Assembly: GCF_900770955.1 (NCBI RefSeq)
Contig: NZ_CAAGLX010000013.1
Span: 124,001 to 188,000, forward strand
Length of the DNA stretch: 64,000 nt
Origin: an uncultured Phascolarctobacterium sp.
GTDB taxonomy: Bacteria; Bacillota; Negativicutes; Acidaminococcales; Acidaminococcaceae
Reading direction: 5' to 3'
The translations under genes and the position numbers were made by a program. Below the pieces are notes generated by a model, which ran no database searches, was not told where the DNA came from, and worked only from the letters and a program-made list of their open reading frames with translations. Shown in pieces: positions 49,562 to 58,633 of this stretch (position 1 is its first letter; each line of letters begins with the position of its first letter).

Positions 49562-50524
49562 ATGAACAGAGAGCTTTCTTTGGAATTTGTACGTGTAACC
49601 GAGGCGGCAGCTATTGCCTGCGGTCATCTTGTAGGTAGAGGCGATAAGAATGGTGCTGACGGTCTGGCTGTTGACGCTATGCGTGCAGCCTTTGATACCG
49701 TAAATATCAAAGGTACCGTTGTTATCGGCGAAGGCGAAATGGATGAAGCACCGATGCTGTACATCGGTGAAGAAGTAGGTGCCGGCGGCCCTGAGGTTGA
49801 TATCGCTGTTGACCCGATTGAAGGTACCAACCTGGTTGCTAAAGGCCAGAACGGCGCTATCGCAGTTATTGCTATCGCTCCGCGTGGCTGCCTGCTGCAT
49901 GCTCCGGATATGTACATGGATAAAATCGCTGTCGGCCCACGTGCTAAAGGCTGCATCGATATCGATGCACCGATAAGCGAAAACCTGGCACGCGTTGCTA
50001 AGGCTATGGACCGTAAAGTAAGCGACCTGAACGTAGTTCTGCTGGACCGCGAGCGTCATTATGGCCTGATGGACGAAATCCGCAAGGCTGGCGCACGTAT
50101 CTCCCTGATTACTGACGGCGACGTTAACCCGATTGTTGAATGCTGTATCGAAGGCAGCGGCGTGCATATGTACGTTGGTAAGGGTGGCGCTCCGGAAGGC
50201 GTTCTGGGTGCTGCTGCTGTTAAATGCCTGGGCGGCGATATGCAAGCCCGCCTGGTTCCTGAAGATGAAGCTCAGGCTCAACGCTGCCTGAAGATGGGTA
50301 TTGCCGATGTTAACAAGGTGCTGACTCTGGAAGACCTGGTAAAAGGCGATGACTGCATGTTTACTGCTACCGCTATTACCAACTGCAACATGCTGAATGG
50401 TCTGCGTTACTTCGGTGACGGCGTACGTACTCATACTATTTCTGCCCGCTACAAAACCGGCACCGTACGTTTTGTTGATGCTATTCACAGCCTGGACCGC
50501 AAGGTACTTGCTGTTAAGCTCTGA
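49562..50524 (+). CDS. glpX: Fructose-1,6-bisphosphatase class II
   Basis: 320 residues, GlpX type. It hydrolyses fructose-1,6-bisphosphate in gluconeogenesis. Features are TEAAAIACGHLVGRGDKNGA, VVIGEGEMDEAPMLYIGE (metal-binding Glu/Asp), VDPIEGTNLVAKGQNGAI (metal-binding Asp-Pro-x-Glu-Gly-Thr), and DGDVNPIVECCIEGSGVH. Length and motifs are standard. aaggag precedes the ATG. Sharp codon bias suggests good expression. A hairpin follows the stop. Confidence 0.96.
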   Translation: MNRELSLEFVRVTEAAAIACGHLVGRGDKNGADGLAVDAMRAAFDTVNIKGTVVIGEGEMDEAPMLYIGEEVGAGGPEVDIAVDPIEGTNLVAKGQNGAIAVIAIAPRGCLLHAPDMYMDKIAVGPRAKGCIDIDAPISENLARVAKAMDRKVSDLNVVLLDRERHYGLMDEIRKAGARISLITDGDVNPIVECCIEGSGVHMYVGKGGAPEGVLGAAAVKCLGGDMQARLVPEDEAQAQRCLKMGIADVNKVLTLEDLVKGDDCMFTATAITNCNMLNGLRYFGDGVRTHTISARYKTGTVRFVDAIHSLDRKVLAVKL

Positions 50525-50540
50525 TTTTAAAACAGATTAT

Positions 50541-50566
50541 AGGGCTGTTACGTTTGTAACAGCCCT
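50541..50566 (+). terminator. Hairpin after glpX
   Basis: Perfect 11-bp stem agggctgttac / gtaacagccct with a gttt loop; the following sequence atttatcaattt is only moderately T-rich. It ends 21 nt before the mfd start, so mfd may be partly read through. Confidence 0.65.
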
Positions 50567-50587
50567 ATTTATCAATTTGTATTGCCT

Positions 50588-53500
50588 ATGGAAAATATAT
50601 TAGTCAATAAGGTTGCCGCTGTCAAGGAAGTGCAACAGGCGGCCGAATATCACAAGAAAAAACAGGCCTGTATTTTAACCGGGTTGGCAGGAAGCGGCAA
50701 GCCGGTCTTTTTTGCTGCCATAGATAAGCTGTTGGGCGGCAAGGGCAGCATGGCCTTTGTTACTGCTTCGCGTGAGGAAATACGTACTTATCGCCGCGAG
50801 CTCAGCTATCTGTACCCCGATTTGCCGATGCAGGAGCTGTATCCTGTAAGCCTGCCGCGTGTGCAGGCAGATACGCAGAGCCTGGAGCTGCAGGCAGGAC
50901 GTGCGGCCGCACTGCGCTTCCTGAGCGGTGAGGAGCGGGGCATTGTTTTCATTACGGCAGAGGCGCTGCAGCAAAAGCAGCTGCGCCCGAGCGGTATGTC
51001 CGGCAAGGCACTGCAGCTCGCTGTGGGCGAGGAGCACGAACAGCGTAATATAGCTGCTGCGTTGCTTGATTTGGGCTATGAGCGTACGGAGCAGGTTGAT
51101 GCTTTGGGACAGTTCTGTCTGCGCGGTGATATCTTGGACGTGTACCCGATTAACAGCAACGCTGCGGTACGCATCGAATGGTTCGACAATGAGCTTGACG
51201 CTATGCGCAGCTTTGATGTTGATACCCAGCGCAGTCTGCAGACTCTCAGCAGTATCAAAATCGCTCCGCTGAAGGCAGATGAGAGCTTCAGCTATGATGC
51301 CGATATCTTTGAATATTGCGCCGAGGATACCTTGGTGGTTGTTGATGAGCCAGTGCATGTTTTCGGTATGCTGGAAAAGCTGGATAAAGAAAACAAAGAG
51401 CATGCCTCCGAGCTTTTCGGTAAACAGGAGCTTATAGAGCAGCTTGCCGCCAACGGTGCCTTGCTGGTATCGGCCTTGGGACACAGCTATCTGCAGCAGC
51501 TGCCCTCGCTGAATATACCGGTGCGTGCAGTTGCGCCGTATAATAAGAATACTAATTTGCTGGTGGAGGATTTGCAGAACTGGCTGGCGGAAGGAATTAC
51601 ACCGCTGATTATGCTTTCCGGCAGCATTAAGGCCCGTGGCTTTGCGGATAATCTGCGCAACTACGGCTTAAAGGGACATTTTGCCCAGAAGAGCTTTCAG
51701 CCGGGAGTCGTCAATGTAACCTACGGCGATTTGGATCACGGATTCCGCTTTTGGGATGAAGAATGGCTGCTGCTGACGGAAAACGATATTTTCGGCATGC
51801 AGAAGCGCAAACGCCTGCATACTAAAAATCAGGGCAGGCAGCTGCAGTATTTTTCGGATATCAAGGCCGGTGATTACGTTGTTCATAAGGTGCATGGCAT
51901 CGGCCGTTATATAGGCGTAGAAAACGTTGAGGTTGACGGCATCCACCGTGATTATCTGCTTTTGGCCTATGCCGGCGATGATAAGCTCTATGTTCCGGTA
52001 GAGCAGGTCGGCATGCTGCATAAATATGTCGGCAGTGAGGGCAGTGTACCGCGCCTGTCGAAAATGGGCGGCAATGACTGGAAGCGCACTACGGCTAAGG
52101 CAGCGAAGGCGATTACGGAGCTGGCGGAGGAGCTGCTGCGCTTGTACGCACAGCGGCAGATTATGCCAGGCCATGCCTTTTCGCCTGACTGTCAGCTGCA
52201 AAAGGACTTTGAAGCAGCCTTTCCCTATGAGGAAACCCCGGATCAGCTGAAGGCGATTGCCGAAATCAAGGCTGATATGGAAAAGCCGCAGCCGATGGAG
52301 CGCCTGCTTTGCGGTGATGTCGGCTACGGCAAGACCGAGGTGGCCTTGCGTGCTGCCTTTAAGGCTGTGCTTGACGGCAAGCAGGTAGCTGTATTGGCGC
52401 CTACAACGGTATTGGCACAGCAGCATTATATTACGTTTAAGGAGCGCGTGCGCAATTTCGGCGTAGAGGTTCGCTTGCTGAACCGCTTTTGTACGCCGAA
52501 GGAGCAGCGCACTGTTCTGCAGGAGGTTGCCGACGGTAAGGTGGATATTCTTATCGGCACGCACCGTCTGCTGCAGCCAGATGTGAATTTCCCGAGTCTG
52601 GGCCTGCTGATTATCGATGAGGAGCAGCGCTTCGGCGTTGCCCAAAAGGAAAAAATCAAAAAATGGCATCTTGGCATAGATGTCCTGTCGCTTTCCGCGA
52701 CACCTATTCCGCGTACGCTGCATATGGCGCTGGTCAACGGCCGTGATATGAGCGTTATCGAATCGCCGCCGGAGGACCGTCTGCCTGTTGAAACCTATGT
52801 CAGCGAATATAACGATGGCATGATTAAGGAGGCGCTGGAGCGTGAGCTGCGCCGCGGCGGCAGAATTTACTATATCAGCAACCGCGTCAGTGCTTTGGAG
52901 CCGTTGGCTGCCAAGCTGCGCCGTCTGGTGCCTGGCATCAGCATCAAAATTGCCCACGGACAGATGAGCGAGGATGCTTTAGAGGATGCTATGATTACCT
53001 TCTATGAGGGCGGCTGCGACGTGCTTTTGTGTACTACGATTGTGGAAAACGGTCTGGACGTACCTTTGGCGAATACGATTATTATCGATGGTGCCGACAA
53101 CTTCGGCCTTTCGCAGCTTTACCAGATGCGCGGACGTGTAGGACGCAGCTCGCGTCTTGCGTATGCTTACTTTGTTTATCAGCCCAATAAGGCGCTGAGT
53201 GAAATTGCCGAAAAGCGTCTGCAGGCCATCCGTGATTTTACGGAGCTGGGCGCAGGATTTAAAATTGCTATGCGCGACCTGGAAATCCGCGGCGCGGGCA
53301 ATCTGCTGGGACCGCAGCAGCACGGGCATATCACCGGCATAGGCTTTGCCGCTTATTGCGAGATGCTGGAAAAAACCATCGAGCGTCTGAAAAACGGCAG
53401 GGAGGCTGAGCCGGAGCCGGAGCCTGTTCTGGAAATTCAGGCAGAGGCCTATATTCCGGACAGCTATATTCCGGATCCGCGTTATAAAATGGAGCTTTAT

Positions 53501-53860
53501 CGCCGCTTCAGCGAGCTGGAATATTCGCAGCGGGAGGATTTTCTGGACGAAATTATCGACCGCTTCGGCAATCCGCCGCCGGAGGTGGAAATGCTTTGGC
53601 GTCTGGCTTCGCTTAAGGGCTTGTGCCGTGTGCTGAAAATCCGTGGCGTAAATGTGCGTCAGGGAGTTATCCGCCTGACCTTTGGCGAGAAGGCACAGGT
53701 AAATCCGGAGGCTGTATTGAAGCTGTTGATGCAGCATCCCAAGACAATGACATTGAAAAACGGACAGGAGCAGCAGCTGACGTACAGAATAGGTGCGACA
53801 AAAAAAGAACCTTTGTCCTGGTTGGAGCAGACCTTGCCTGCTCTTGTATTGGAAGAATGA
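50588..53860 (+). CDS. mfd: Transcription-repair coupling factor Mfd
   Basis: 1090 residues. It removes stalled RNA polymerase and recruits UvrA. The N-terminal UvrB-like part begins with LTGLAGSGKPVFFAAIDKL; the RNA-polymerase-interacting CarD-like domain has DYVVHKVHGIGRYIGVENV; the RecG-like translocase has Walker A CGDVGYGKTEVALRA (Lys582), LLIIDEEQRFGVAQKEK, SATPIPRTLHMAL and MRGRVGRSSRLAYAY; the D7 domain ends the chain. The start is uncertain: ATG 50588 or TTG 50582; neither has a good ribosome site. It opens the long plus-strand cluster to ftsH. Confidence 0.95.
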   Translation: MENILVNKVAAVKEVQQAAEYHKKKQACILTGLAGSGKPVFFAAIDKLLGGKGSMAFVTASREEIRTYRRELSYLYPDLPMQELYPVSLPRVQADTQSLELQAGRAAALRFLSGEERGIVFITAEALQQKQLRPSGMSGKALQLAVGEEHEQRNIAAALLDLGYERTEQVDALGQFCLRGDILDVYPINSNAAVRIEWFDNELDAMRSFDVDTQRSLQTLSSIKIAPLKADESFSYDADIFEYCAEDTLVVVDEPVHVFGMLEKLDKENKEHASELFGKQELIEQLAANGALLVSALGHSYLQQLPSLNIPVRAVAPYNKNTNLLVEDLQNWLAEGITPLIMLSGSIKARGFADNLRNYGLKGHFAQKSFQPGVVNVTYGDLDHGFRFWDEEWLLLTENDIFGMQKRKRLHTKNQGRQLQYFSDIKAGDYVVHKVHGIGRYIGVENVEVDGIHRDYLLLAYAGDDKLYVPVEQVGMLHKYVGSEGSVPRLSKMGGNDWKRTTAKAAKAITELAEELLRLYAQRQIMPGHAFSPDCQLQKDFEAAFPYEETPDQLKAIAEIKADMEKPQPMERLLCGDVGYGKTEVALRAAFKAVLDGKQVAVLAPTTVLAQQHYITFKERVRNFGVEVRLLNRFCTPKEQRTVLQEVADGKVDILIGTHRLLQPDVNFPSLGLLIIDEEQRFGVAQKEKIKKWHLGIDVLSLSATPIPRTLHMALVNGRDMSVIESPPEDRLPVETYVSEYNDGMIKEALERELRRGGRIYYISNRVSALEPLAAKLRRLVPGISIKIAHGQMSEDALEDAMITFYEGGCDVLLCTTIVENGLDVPLANTIIIDGADNFGLSQLYQMRGRVGRSSRLAYAYFVYQPNKALSEIAEKRLQAIRDFTELGAGFKIAMRDLEIRGAGNLLGPQQHGHITGIGFAAYCEMLEKTIERLKNGREAEPEPEPVLEIQAEAYIPDSYIPDPRYKMELYRRFSELEYSQREDFLDEIIDRFGNPPPEVEMLWRLASLKGLCRVLKIRGVNVRQGVIRLTFGEKAQVNPEAVLKLLMQHPKTMTLKNGQEQQLTYRIGATKKEPLSWLEQTLPALVLEE

Positions 53861-53882
53861 TTTGAGGGGGTGAAAGCAGGAG

Positions 53883-55445
53883 ATGAGCAGTGATAAATTT
53901 TTGCGCGGCGCGATGATTCTGACGCTGGCAGGTTTAATGGTAAAGGTTATCGGTTCGGTGAACCGCATCCTGCTTTCACGTCTGCTGGGCGGCGAGGGTA
54001 TCGGGCTTTACCAGATGGCGTATCCCGTATACCTTTTGCTGCTTGCGATTTCTGCGGCCGGCATTCCGGTGGCAATATCGATTATTGTCGCAGGCTTTCT
54101 GGCACAGAAGGATTATGCTAACGTGCGTCAGGTGTTTCGTGTTTCGCTACGCCTGATGGCCTGCGTGGGTGCGGTGCTGGCGCTGTGTCTGGTGTTGGCG
54201 GCGGGGTGGCTTGTCGATAACGGCGTGATTACCGATGCGCGTGCCTACTATTCGCTTGTCGCGCTTACACCGGCAATTTTCTTTGCTACGATTCTGGCCA
54301 GCTTCCGCGGTTATTTTCAGGGACATCAGCTGATGACACCGCCTGCAGTGTCGCAGATTGTGGAGCAGTTTATCCGCGTAGTGACAATGGTGGTTCTGGC
54401 TTATGTGCTGCTGCCCTGCGGTCTGGAATATGCGGCTGCCGGTGCTGCCTTCGGTGCTGTGCCGGGCAGCCTGACAGGCCTTGTGGTTATGGGCTGCTTT
54501 TACCGCTATTACCGCAAACAATGGCAGGATGATGCAGTGAAGCTGCAACCACCTGCTGCCGAACTTGTGCGCAGCGGAGCATTGATTAAGCGCCTGCTGC
54601 TGTTGGCTTTGCCAGTGTCCTGCGCCAATATCCTCGTGCCTGTTACCAGCAGCATTGACGTATTGCTGGTGCCCGGCCGCTTGATTGAAAGTGGCCTCAG
54701 TGTGGAGCAGGCGACAGCGCAGTTCGGTTATCTGGCAGGCATGGCACAGCCTTTGCTGTTAATGGCCACGATACCGACGATGTCGCTGGCAACAAGCCTT
54801 GTGCCGGCAGTTTCCGAAGCCTTTGCTTTGAATAAATGGCAGGTCATTGAGCAAAAGGCCGCGACAGCCATGAAGCTGTGCTGCCTGATTACCGTGCCTG
54901 CTTCCGTAGGCATGTGGGTGCTGGCGGAGCCTATCAGCCTGCTGCTTTACGGTACGGCAAAGGCCGGTGTTGCCATTATGCATTCGGCGCCTGCCATCTG
55001 CCTTTTAGGTCTGCTGCAGGTGACAACAGGTATGCTGCAGGGAATGGGGCACACTAATCTGCCGATGCTGAATATGCTTATCGGTATTGTGGCCAAGCTG
55101 GCTGCCGTTCTCCAGCTGACGAATGCGGAATACGGTATTGCCGGCGCAGCATGGGCAACGAATATTAACTTTGGTGTGACGGCGCTGTTGAATATAATAG
55201 CGTTATATAAATTCAGCATAAGATTTTCCTGGCTCAGTATTGCTAAAATCATTGCCGCAGCGGCGGTTATGGGTGCTGTTGCTGCAGAAGCGCATACGCT
55301 GCTTAGCGGTGCGCCGGCTGCTTTGGCAACAATCGCTGCCATGCTGGCTGCCGGGATAAGCTATATCGTCTTGCTGCCGCTTTTTGGTGTGCTGAACAGA
55401 CAGGAGCTGCGTCAGCTGCCGGCAGTGAAGCGGTTTTTTAAATAA
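53883..55445 (+). CDS. Polysaccharide/lipid II-type flippase, SpoVB-like (MVF/MATE)
   Basis: 520 residues with about 14 membrane helices, of the oligosaccharidyl-lipid exporter group that includes SpoVB, YtgP and MurJ. FLRGAMILTLAGLMVKVIGSVNRILLSRLLG (in two parts) opens it and GEGIGLYQMAYPVYLLLLAIS follows; charged residues line TM1-2. In Bacillus the gene after mfd/spoVT is spoVB; here it keeps that place in a genome lacking neighbouring sporulation genes, so it probably moves peptidoglycan or surface-glycan precursors in growing cells. 22 nt after mfd. Confidence 0.9.
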   Translation: MSSDKFLRGAMILTLAGLMVKVIGSVNRILLSRLLGGEGIGLYQMAYPVYLLLLAISAAGIPVAISIIVAGFLAQKDYANVRQVFRVSLRLMACVGAVLALCLVLAAGWLVDNGVITDARAYYSLVALTPAIFFATILASFRGYFQGHQLMTPPAVSQIVEQFIRVVTMVVLAYVLLPCGLEYAAAGAAFGAVPGSLTGLVVMGCFYRYYRKQWQDDAVKLQPPAAELVRSGALIKRLLLLALPVSCANILVPVTSSIDVLLVPGRLIESGLSVEQATAQFGYLAGMAQPLLLMATIPTMSLATSLVPAVSEAFALNKWQVIEQKAATAMKLCCLITVPASVGMWVLAEPISLLLYGTAKAGVAIMHSAPAICLLGLLQVTTGMLQGMGHTNLPMLNMLIGIVAKLAAVLQLTNAEYGIAGAAWATNINFGVTALLNIIALYKFSIRFSWLSIAKIIAAAAVMGAVAAEAHTLLSGAPAALATIAAMLAAGISYIVLLPLFGVLNRQELRQLPAVKRFFK

Positions 55446-55467
55446 TTAAGAAAGAAGGCGTACTATC

Positions 55468-57060
55468 ATGGGAACAATTACTATTGTCGGCTTAGGGCCC
55501 GGTGCTGTGGGACATCTTTCGTTGGAAACTATGGGACTTCTGCAAAACTGCGCTCAGGTTATCCTGCGCACAGCGGTGCATCCTACTGTTGCCGAGCTGG
55601 AAAAGCAAAACGTAAAATTTACCTCATGTGACGATTTATACGAAAAGGCTGCGTCCTTTGAAGAGGTGTATAACAGCGTTGTTGAGCGTGTGCTGGCAGC
55701 AGCGCAAAACGGTGATGTTGTTTACGCTGTACCGGGCAGTCCGCTGGTTGCAGAAAAAACTGTTGTTTTAATGCGCACCGCTGCGAAGGTGCAGGGCGTG
55801 AAGCTGGTGATTAAGCCTTCCATGAGCTTCTTGGACCTGGCATATGTTGAGCTGGGCATTGACCCGATTGCCGGGCTGCAGATTATCGATGCACAGGATT
55901 TTGCGGAGATTGCAAGTGCCGGACAGCATCCGCTGATGATTACTCAGGTGTACAGCCGGATGGTAGCAAGTGATTTGAAAATTGCCCTGATGGATGTACT
56001 GCCTGACGAGTATGAAATTTATTTCCTGCGTAATCTGGGGTTGCCTGATGAGGAATGCCGCCCGATTAAGCTGTTCGAGCTAGACAGACAGCCTGATATC
56101 GACCATCTTACAAGCGCTTATGTACCGCCGATGGCTGAAGGAGCAGAGGATACTGTATTTGAAAATGTTGACGATGCGGAAAACGTTCCCGGTATCATCA
56201 CCTTTGGCGAGGATGAGGACGAGTTTGCCGAGGAAGGCGAAGAAGAGGGCTATGTGGAAGACTTTTTGCCGGAAGCAGGCTTTGATGATTTCGATATCCA
56301 GCCCTTGGCTGATGTTATGCGCACCCTGCGCGAGCCTGGTGGCTGCCCTTGGGACAGAGAGCAGACACATAAATCTATCCGCAGCAATATGATTGAAGAA
56401 GTTTATGAATATCTGGAGGCTGTTGATGCCGATGATGTTGAAGGTATGCGCGAGGAGCTTGGCGACGTACTCATGCAGGTTGTGTTCCATGCCCGCATGG
56501 CGCAGGAAGCAGGCCGCTTTGACCTGCAGGATGTTATCGACGAGGTTACGGATAAGCTGATTCGCCGTCATCCGCATGTTTTCGGCGATACCCATGTCGA
56601 CAACAGCGATGAGGTGCTGGTAAACTGGGAAGCTATCAAGAAGCAGGAAAAGCAGGAACGCAAGCATGTATTGGATGGCGTATCTCAAGGACTGCCGGCG
56701 CTGCTGCGTGCCTATAAGCTGCAAAGCAAGGCTGCCAAGGTTGGCTTTGACTGGCATGATAAAGAAGCCGTATGGGCGAAGGTAGAGGAAGAGCTTGGCG
56801 AGCTGCAGGAGGCTTTAAAGGCAGGCGACAAGGCTGCTGCCGAAGGTGAGCTTGGCGATGTGCTGTTTGCCGTGGTAAATTATGCACGCCATAACGGCAT
56901 TGAGCCTGAGGTCGCTTTGGACGGCACTAATAACCGTTTCGCTTCTCGCTTCGATTATGTGGAAAAACAGGTGGAAGCAAGCGGCAGAAAGTGGCAGGAT
57001 TTCACTTTAAACGAGCTGGATGAATTTTGGAATCAGGCTAAGGAATTGGAGCGCAAGTAA
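55468..57060 (+). CDS. mazG: MazG nucleotide pyrophosphohydrolase fused to SAM-methylase-like domain (YabN type)
   Basis: 530 residues. N-terminal tetrapyrrole-methylase-like domain (GTITIVGLGPGAVGHLSLET, VYAVPGSPLVAEKTV) to about 220, an acidic linker (about 225-275, many Glu/Asp), then two MazG domains: GGCPWDREQTHKSIRSNMI with EEVYEYLEAV and EELGDVLMQVVFHARM (metal-binding Glu/Asp), and VEEELGELQEAL with EGELGDVLFAVVN. It cleaves NTPs to NMP and PPi. The fusion is typical for Firmicutes YabN. gaaagaagg precedes the ATG. Confidence 0.95.
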   Translation: MGTITIVGLGPGAVGHLSLETMGLLQNCAQVILRTAVHPTVAELEKQNVKFTSCDDLYEKAASFEEVYNSVVERVLAAAQNGDVVYAVPGSPLVAEKTVVLMRTAAKVQGVKLVIKPSMSFLDLAYVELGIDPIAGLQIIDAQDFAEIASAGQHPLMITQVYSRMVASDLKIALMDVLPDEYEIYFLRNLGLPDEECRPIKLFELDRQPDIDHLTSAYVPPMAEGAEDTVFENVDDAENVPGIITFGEDEDEFAEEGEEEGYVEDFLPEAGFDDFDIQPLADVMRTLREPGGCPWDREQTHKSIRSNMIEEVYEYLEAVDADDVEGMREELGDVLMQVVFHARMAQEAGRFDLQDVIDEVTDKLIRRHPHVFGDTHVDNSDEVLVNWEAIKKQEKQERKHVLDGVSQGLPALLRAYKLQSKAAKVGFDWHDKEAVWAKVEEELGELQEALKAGDKAAAEGELGDVLFAVVNYARHNGIEPEVALDGTNNRFASRFDYVEKQVEASGRKWQDFTLNELDEFWNQAKELERK

Positions 57061-57140
57061 GGCTTACAAGGAAATTTGGCAATAAAGTTACTAAAATAAT
57101 GCTATTTTTGCCTTATTTTATAAATATTTTCGGAAAAGGC

Positions 57141-57169
57141 TTGCAGGAAAACGTTTCACAGTGTAGAAT
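57141..57169 (+). promoter_or_regulatory. Promoter of hup with a palindrome in the spacer
   Basis: TTGCAG (57141-57146), 17-nt spacer, TAGAAT (57164-57169). The spacer holds gaaaacgtttc, which resembles a catabolite-response element. The leader to ATG 57265 is about 88 nt. Confidence 0.65.
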
Positions 57170-57264
57170 ACTATTGCTAGTTAATTTTGAGTTACGTTAC
57201 GAAGTTACGTGCTCCGCAAGCATTTGCAATAATAACTAAAGTCATAATTAAGGAGGAATTTTTG

Positions 57265-57543
57265 ATGAACAAGACTGAGTTAATCGCTGCTGTTGCTGAA
57301 AAAGCCGGCTTAACCAAAAAAGATGTTGAGAAAGCTATCACCGCTACTCTGGAAACCGTTAAAGAGGTAGTTGCTAAGGGTGACAAAGTACAAGTAGTAG
57401 GCTTCGGTACTTTTGAAGCACGTGCTCGTAAAGAACGTGAAGGTAAAAACCCGCAAAATGGCGAGAAGGTAGTTATTCCTGCTGCAACCATCCCTGCTTT
57501 CAAAGCTGGCAAAGCTTTCAAGGATGCTGTAAACGCAAAATAA
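57265..57543 (+). CDS. hup: HU-family DNA-binding protein
   Basis: 92 residues, the normal HU size, a nucleoid-bending dimer. NKTELIAAVAEKAGLTKKDVEKAI is the helical base; VQVVGFGTFEARARKER and GKNPQNGEKVVIPAATIPAFKAGK form the beta arm with the DNA-intercalating proline (IPAA). aaggagga precedes the ATG. Its AT-ending, optimal codons fit very high expression. It lies between mazG and the divIC-like gene, a place where HU is common in clostridia-related genomes. Confidence 0.97.
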   Translation: MNKTELIAAVAEKAGLTKKDVEKAITATLETVKEVVAKGDKVQVVGFGTFEARARKEREGKNPQNGEKVVIPAATIPAFKAGKAFKDAVNAK

Positions 57544-57561
57544 GCTGTTTTAGTGCTTTGG

Positions 57562-57586
57562 GCCCGGCAGCTGCTGCCGGGCTTTT
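57562..57586 (+). terminator. Terminator after hup
   Basis: Stem gcccggca / tgccgggc, 5-nt loop, then ttttct. Confidence 0.88.
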
Positions 57587-57629
57587 CTAAAAATATACTG
57601 CAGAATACTCAATGCTGGGGGGCTTTGAT

Positions 57630-57923
57630 ATGGTAAGACGTCGTGTAAGACATAAATCTAAACCTTTTAATGTCTTTATGATGCTGCTGTTTGTTGCCTG
57701 CCTGTTCGTTATCGGCAAGCAGGAGTATTCTATTTATCAGATTAAACAGGAACAGGCTGCCACACAGCAACGTATTGCTGCTTTACAAAAACAGAAGACA
57801 GAGCTGGAGGCAGAGCGTAAACGTTTGGATGACCCGCGTTATATTGAAAAGCTCGCCCGCGAGGATTACAACATGGTGGGTAAAGACGAGGTGCCGCTGT
57901 TTATAGTTGATGAGAAAAAATAA
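57630..57923 (+). CDS. divIC: Septum formation initiator family protein (FtsB/DivIC-like)
   Basis: 97 residues: a short basic cytosolic start (VRRRVRHKSKPF), one membrane helix (about 14-31), a coiled coil (IKQEQAATQQRIAALQKQKT and on to about 70) and the DivIC end DPRYIEKLAREDYNMVGKDE. It joins the FtsL/FtsQ (DivIB) divisome complex at midcell. The gene keeps the Bacillus place between mazG and the S1 gene. ATG 57630 follows a gggggg site. Confidence 0.9.
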   Translation: MVRRRVRHKSKPFNVFMMLLFVACLFVIGKQEYSIYQIKQEQAATQQRIAALQKQKTELEAERKRLDDPRYIEKLAREDYNMVGKDEVPLFIVDEKK

Positions 57924-57963
57924 GGCAGAACAAGAAATGATAGCTTTTGTTCTGCTTTTTTTA
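57924..57963 (+). terminator. Terminator after the divIC-like gene
   Basis: Stem gcagaacaa / ttgttctgc, 13-nt loop, seven T. Confidence 0.9.
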
Positions 57964-57993
57964 TTGACACCATGAAAAATTAAAGAGTATAAT
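57964..57993 (+). promoter_or_regulatory. Consensus promoter of the S1-domain gene
   Basis: TTGACA (57964-57969), 18-nt spacer, TATAAT (57988-57993); the -35 is right at the T-run of the preceding terminator. Confidence 0.85.
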
Positions 57994-58033
57994 ACAAGAG
58001 TATTAAGAAATTTTAAGGGGGATTTTTTTCTCG

Positions 58034-58528
58034 ATGTCACTTGAAGTAGGTGCAATTGTAGAGGGTGAAGTTACAGGTATCACCAATTTTGGCGCATTTG
58101 TCCAACTGCCTGAGGGCAAGGTTGGCCTGATTCACATTTCTGAGGTTTCTAATGTTTATGTAAAAGACGTGCATGACTTTTTAAAGGAGCACGACAAGGT
58201 TAAGGTTAAGGTATTATCTGTAGATGATCGCGGCAAAATCGGTCTGTCTATTAAACAGCTCACTCCGCCGCCTGCAAATCCGCAGCCGAGACCGCAGCGT
58301 CCGCAAAACGATAACCGCGAGCGCCGCAACAACAATGGTATGCGTCCGCAAGGCGACAATCGTGAACGCCGTGGCGGTATGCGCCCGCAAAGCGCAAGAC
58401 CTATGGCTCCCGTTTCTTTTGAGGATAAATTATCCAAATTCCTGAAAGACAGCGATGACCGTATGCTGGATTTAAAACGTAATACTGAGTCCAAACGCGG
58501 TGGTCGTGGTGCCAGACGTGATAAATAA
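58034..58528 (+). CDS. S1 RNA-binding domain protein (YabR-like)
   Basis: 164 residues. One S1 domain (residues 1-75: GAIVEGEVTGITNFGAFVQL, then GLIHISEVSNVYV and VKVKVLSVDDRGKIGLSIK) is followed by a low-complexity tail rich in Arg, Asn, Gln, Pro and Gly with two near-copies of MRPQGDNRERR, and a basic end (KRGGRGARRDK). The tail resembles intrinsically disordered RNA-binding RGG-type regions and is longer than in Bacillus YabR. It likely binds ribosomes or RNA. agggggg precedes the ATG. Confidence 0.92.
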   Translation: MSLEVGAIVEGEVTGITNFGAFVQLPEGKVGLIHISEVSNVYVKDVHDFLKEHDKVKVKVLSVDDRGKIGLSIKQLTPPPANPQPRPQRPQNDNRERRNNNGMRPQGDNRERRGGMRPQSARPMAPVSFEDKLSKFLKDSDDRMLDLKRNTESKRGGRGARRDK

Positions 58529-58548
58529 GCAAGCTGGTAATTGATGAA

Positions 58549-58576
58549 ATGGCACTCCTGTGAGTGCCTTTTCTTT
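58549..58576 (+). terminator. Terminator after the S1 gene
   Basis: Stem ggcactc / gagtgcc, ctgt loop, followed by ttttctttt. Confidence 0.88.
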
Positions 58577-58633
58577 TATAGCATAGAAAAATTTTATATG
58601 ACACGTTTGAACCGCTGCTGAAGGAGATATGCT

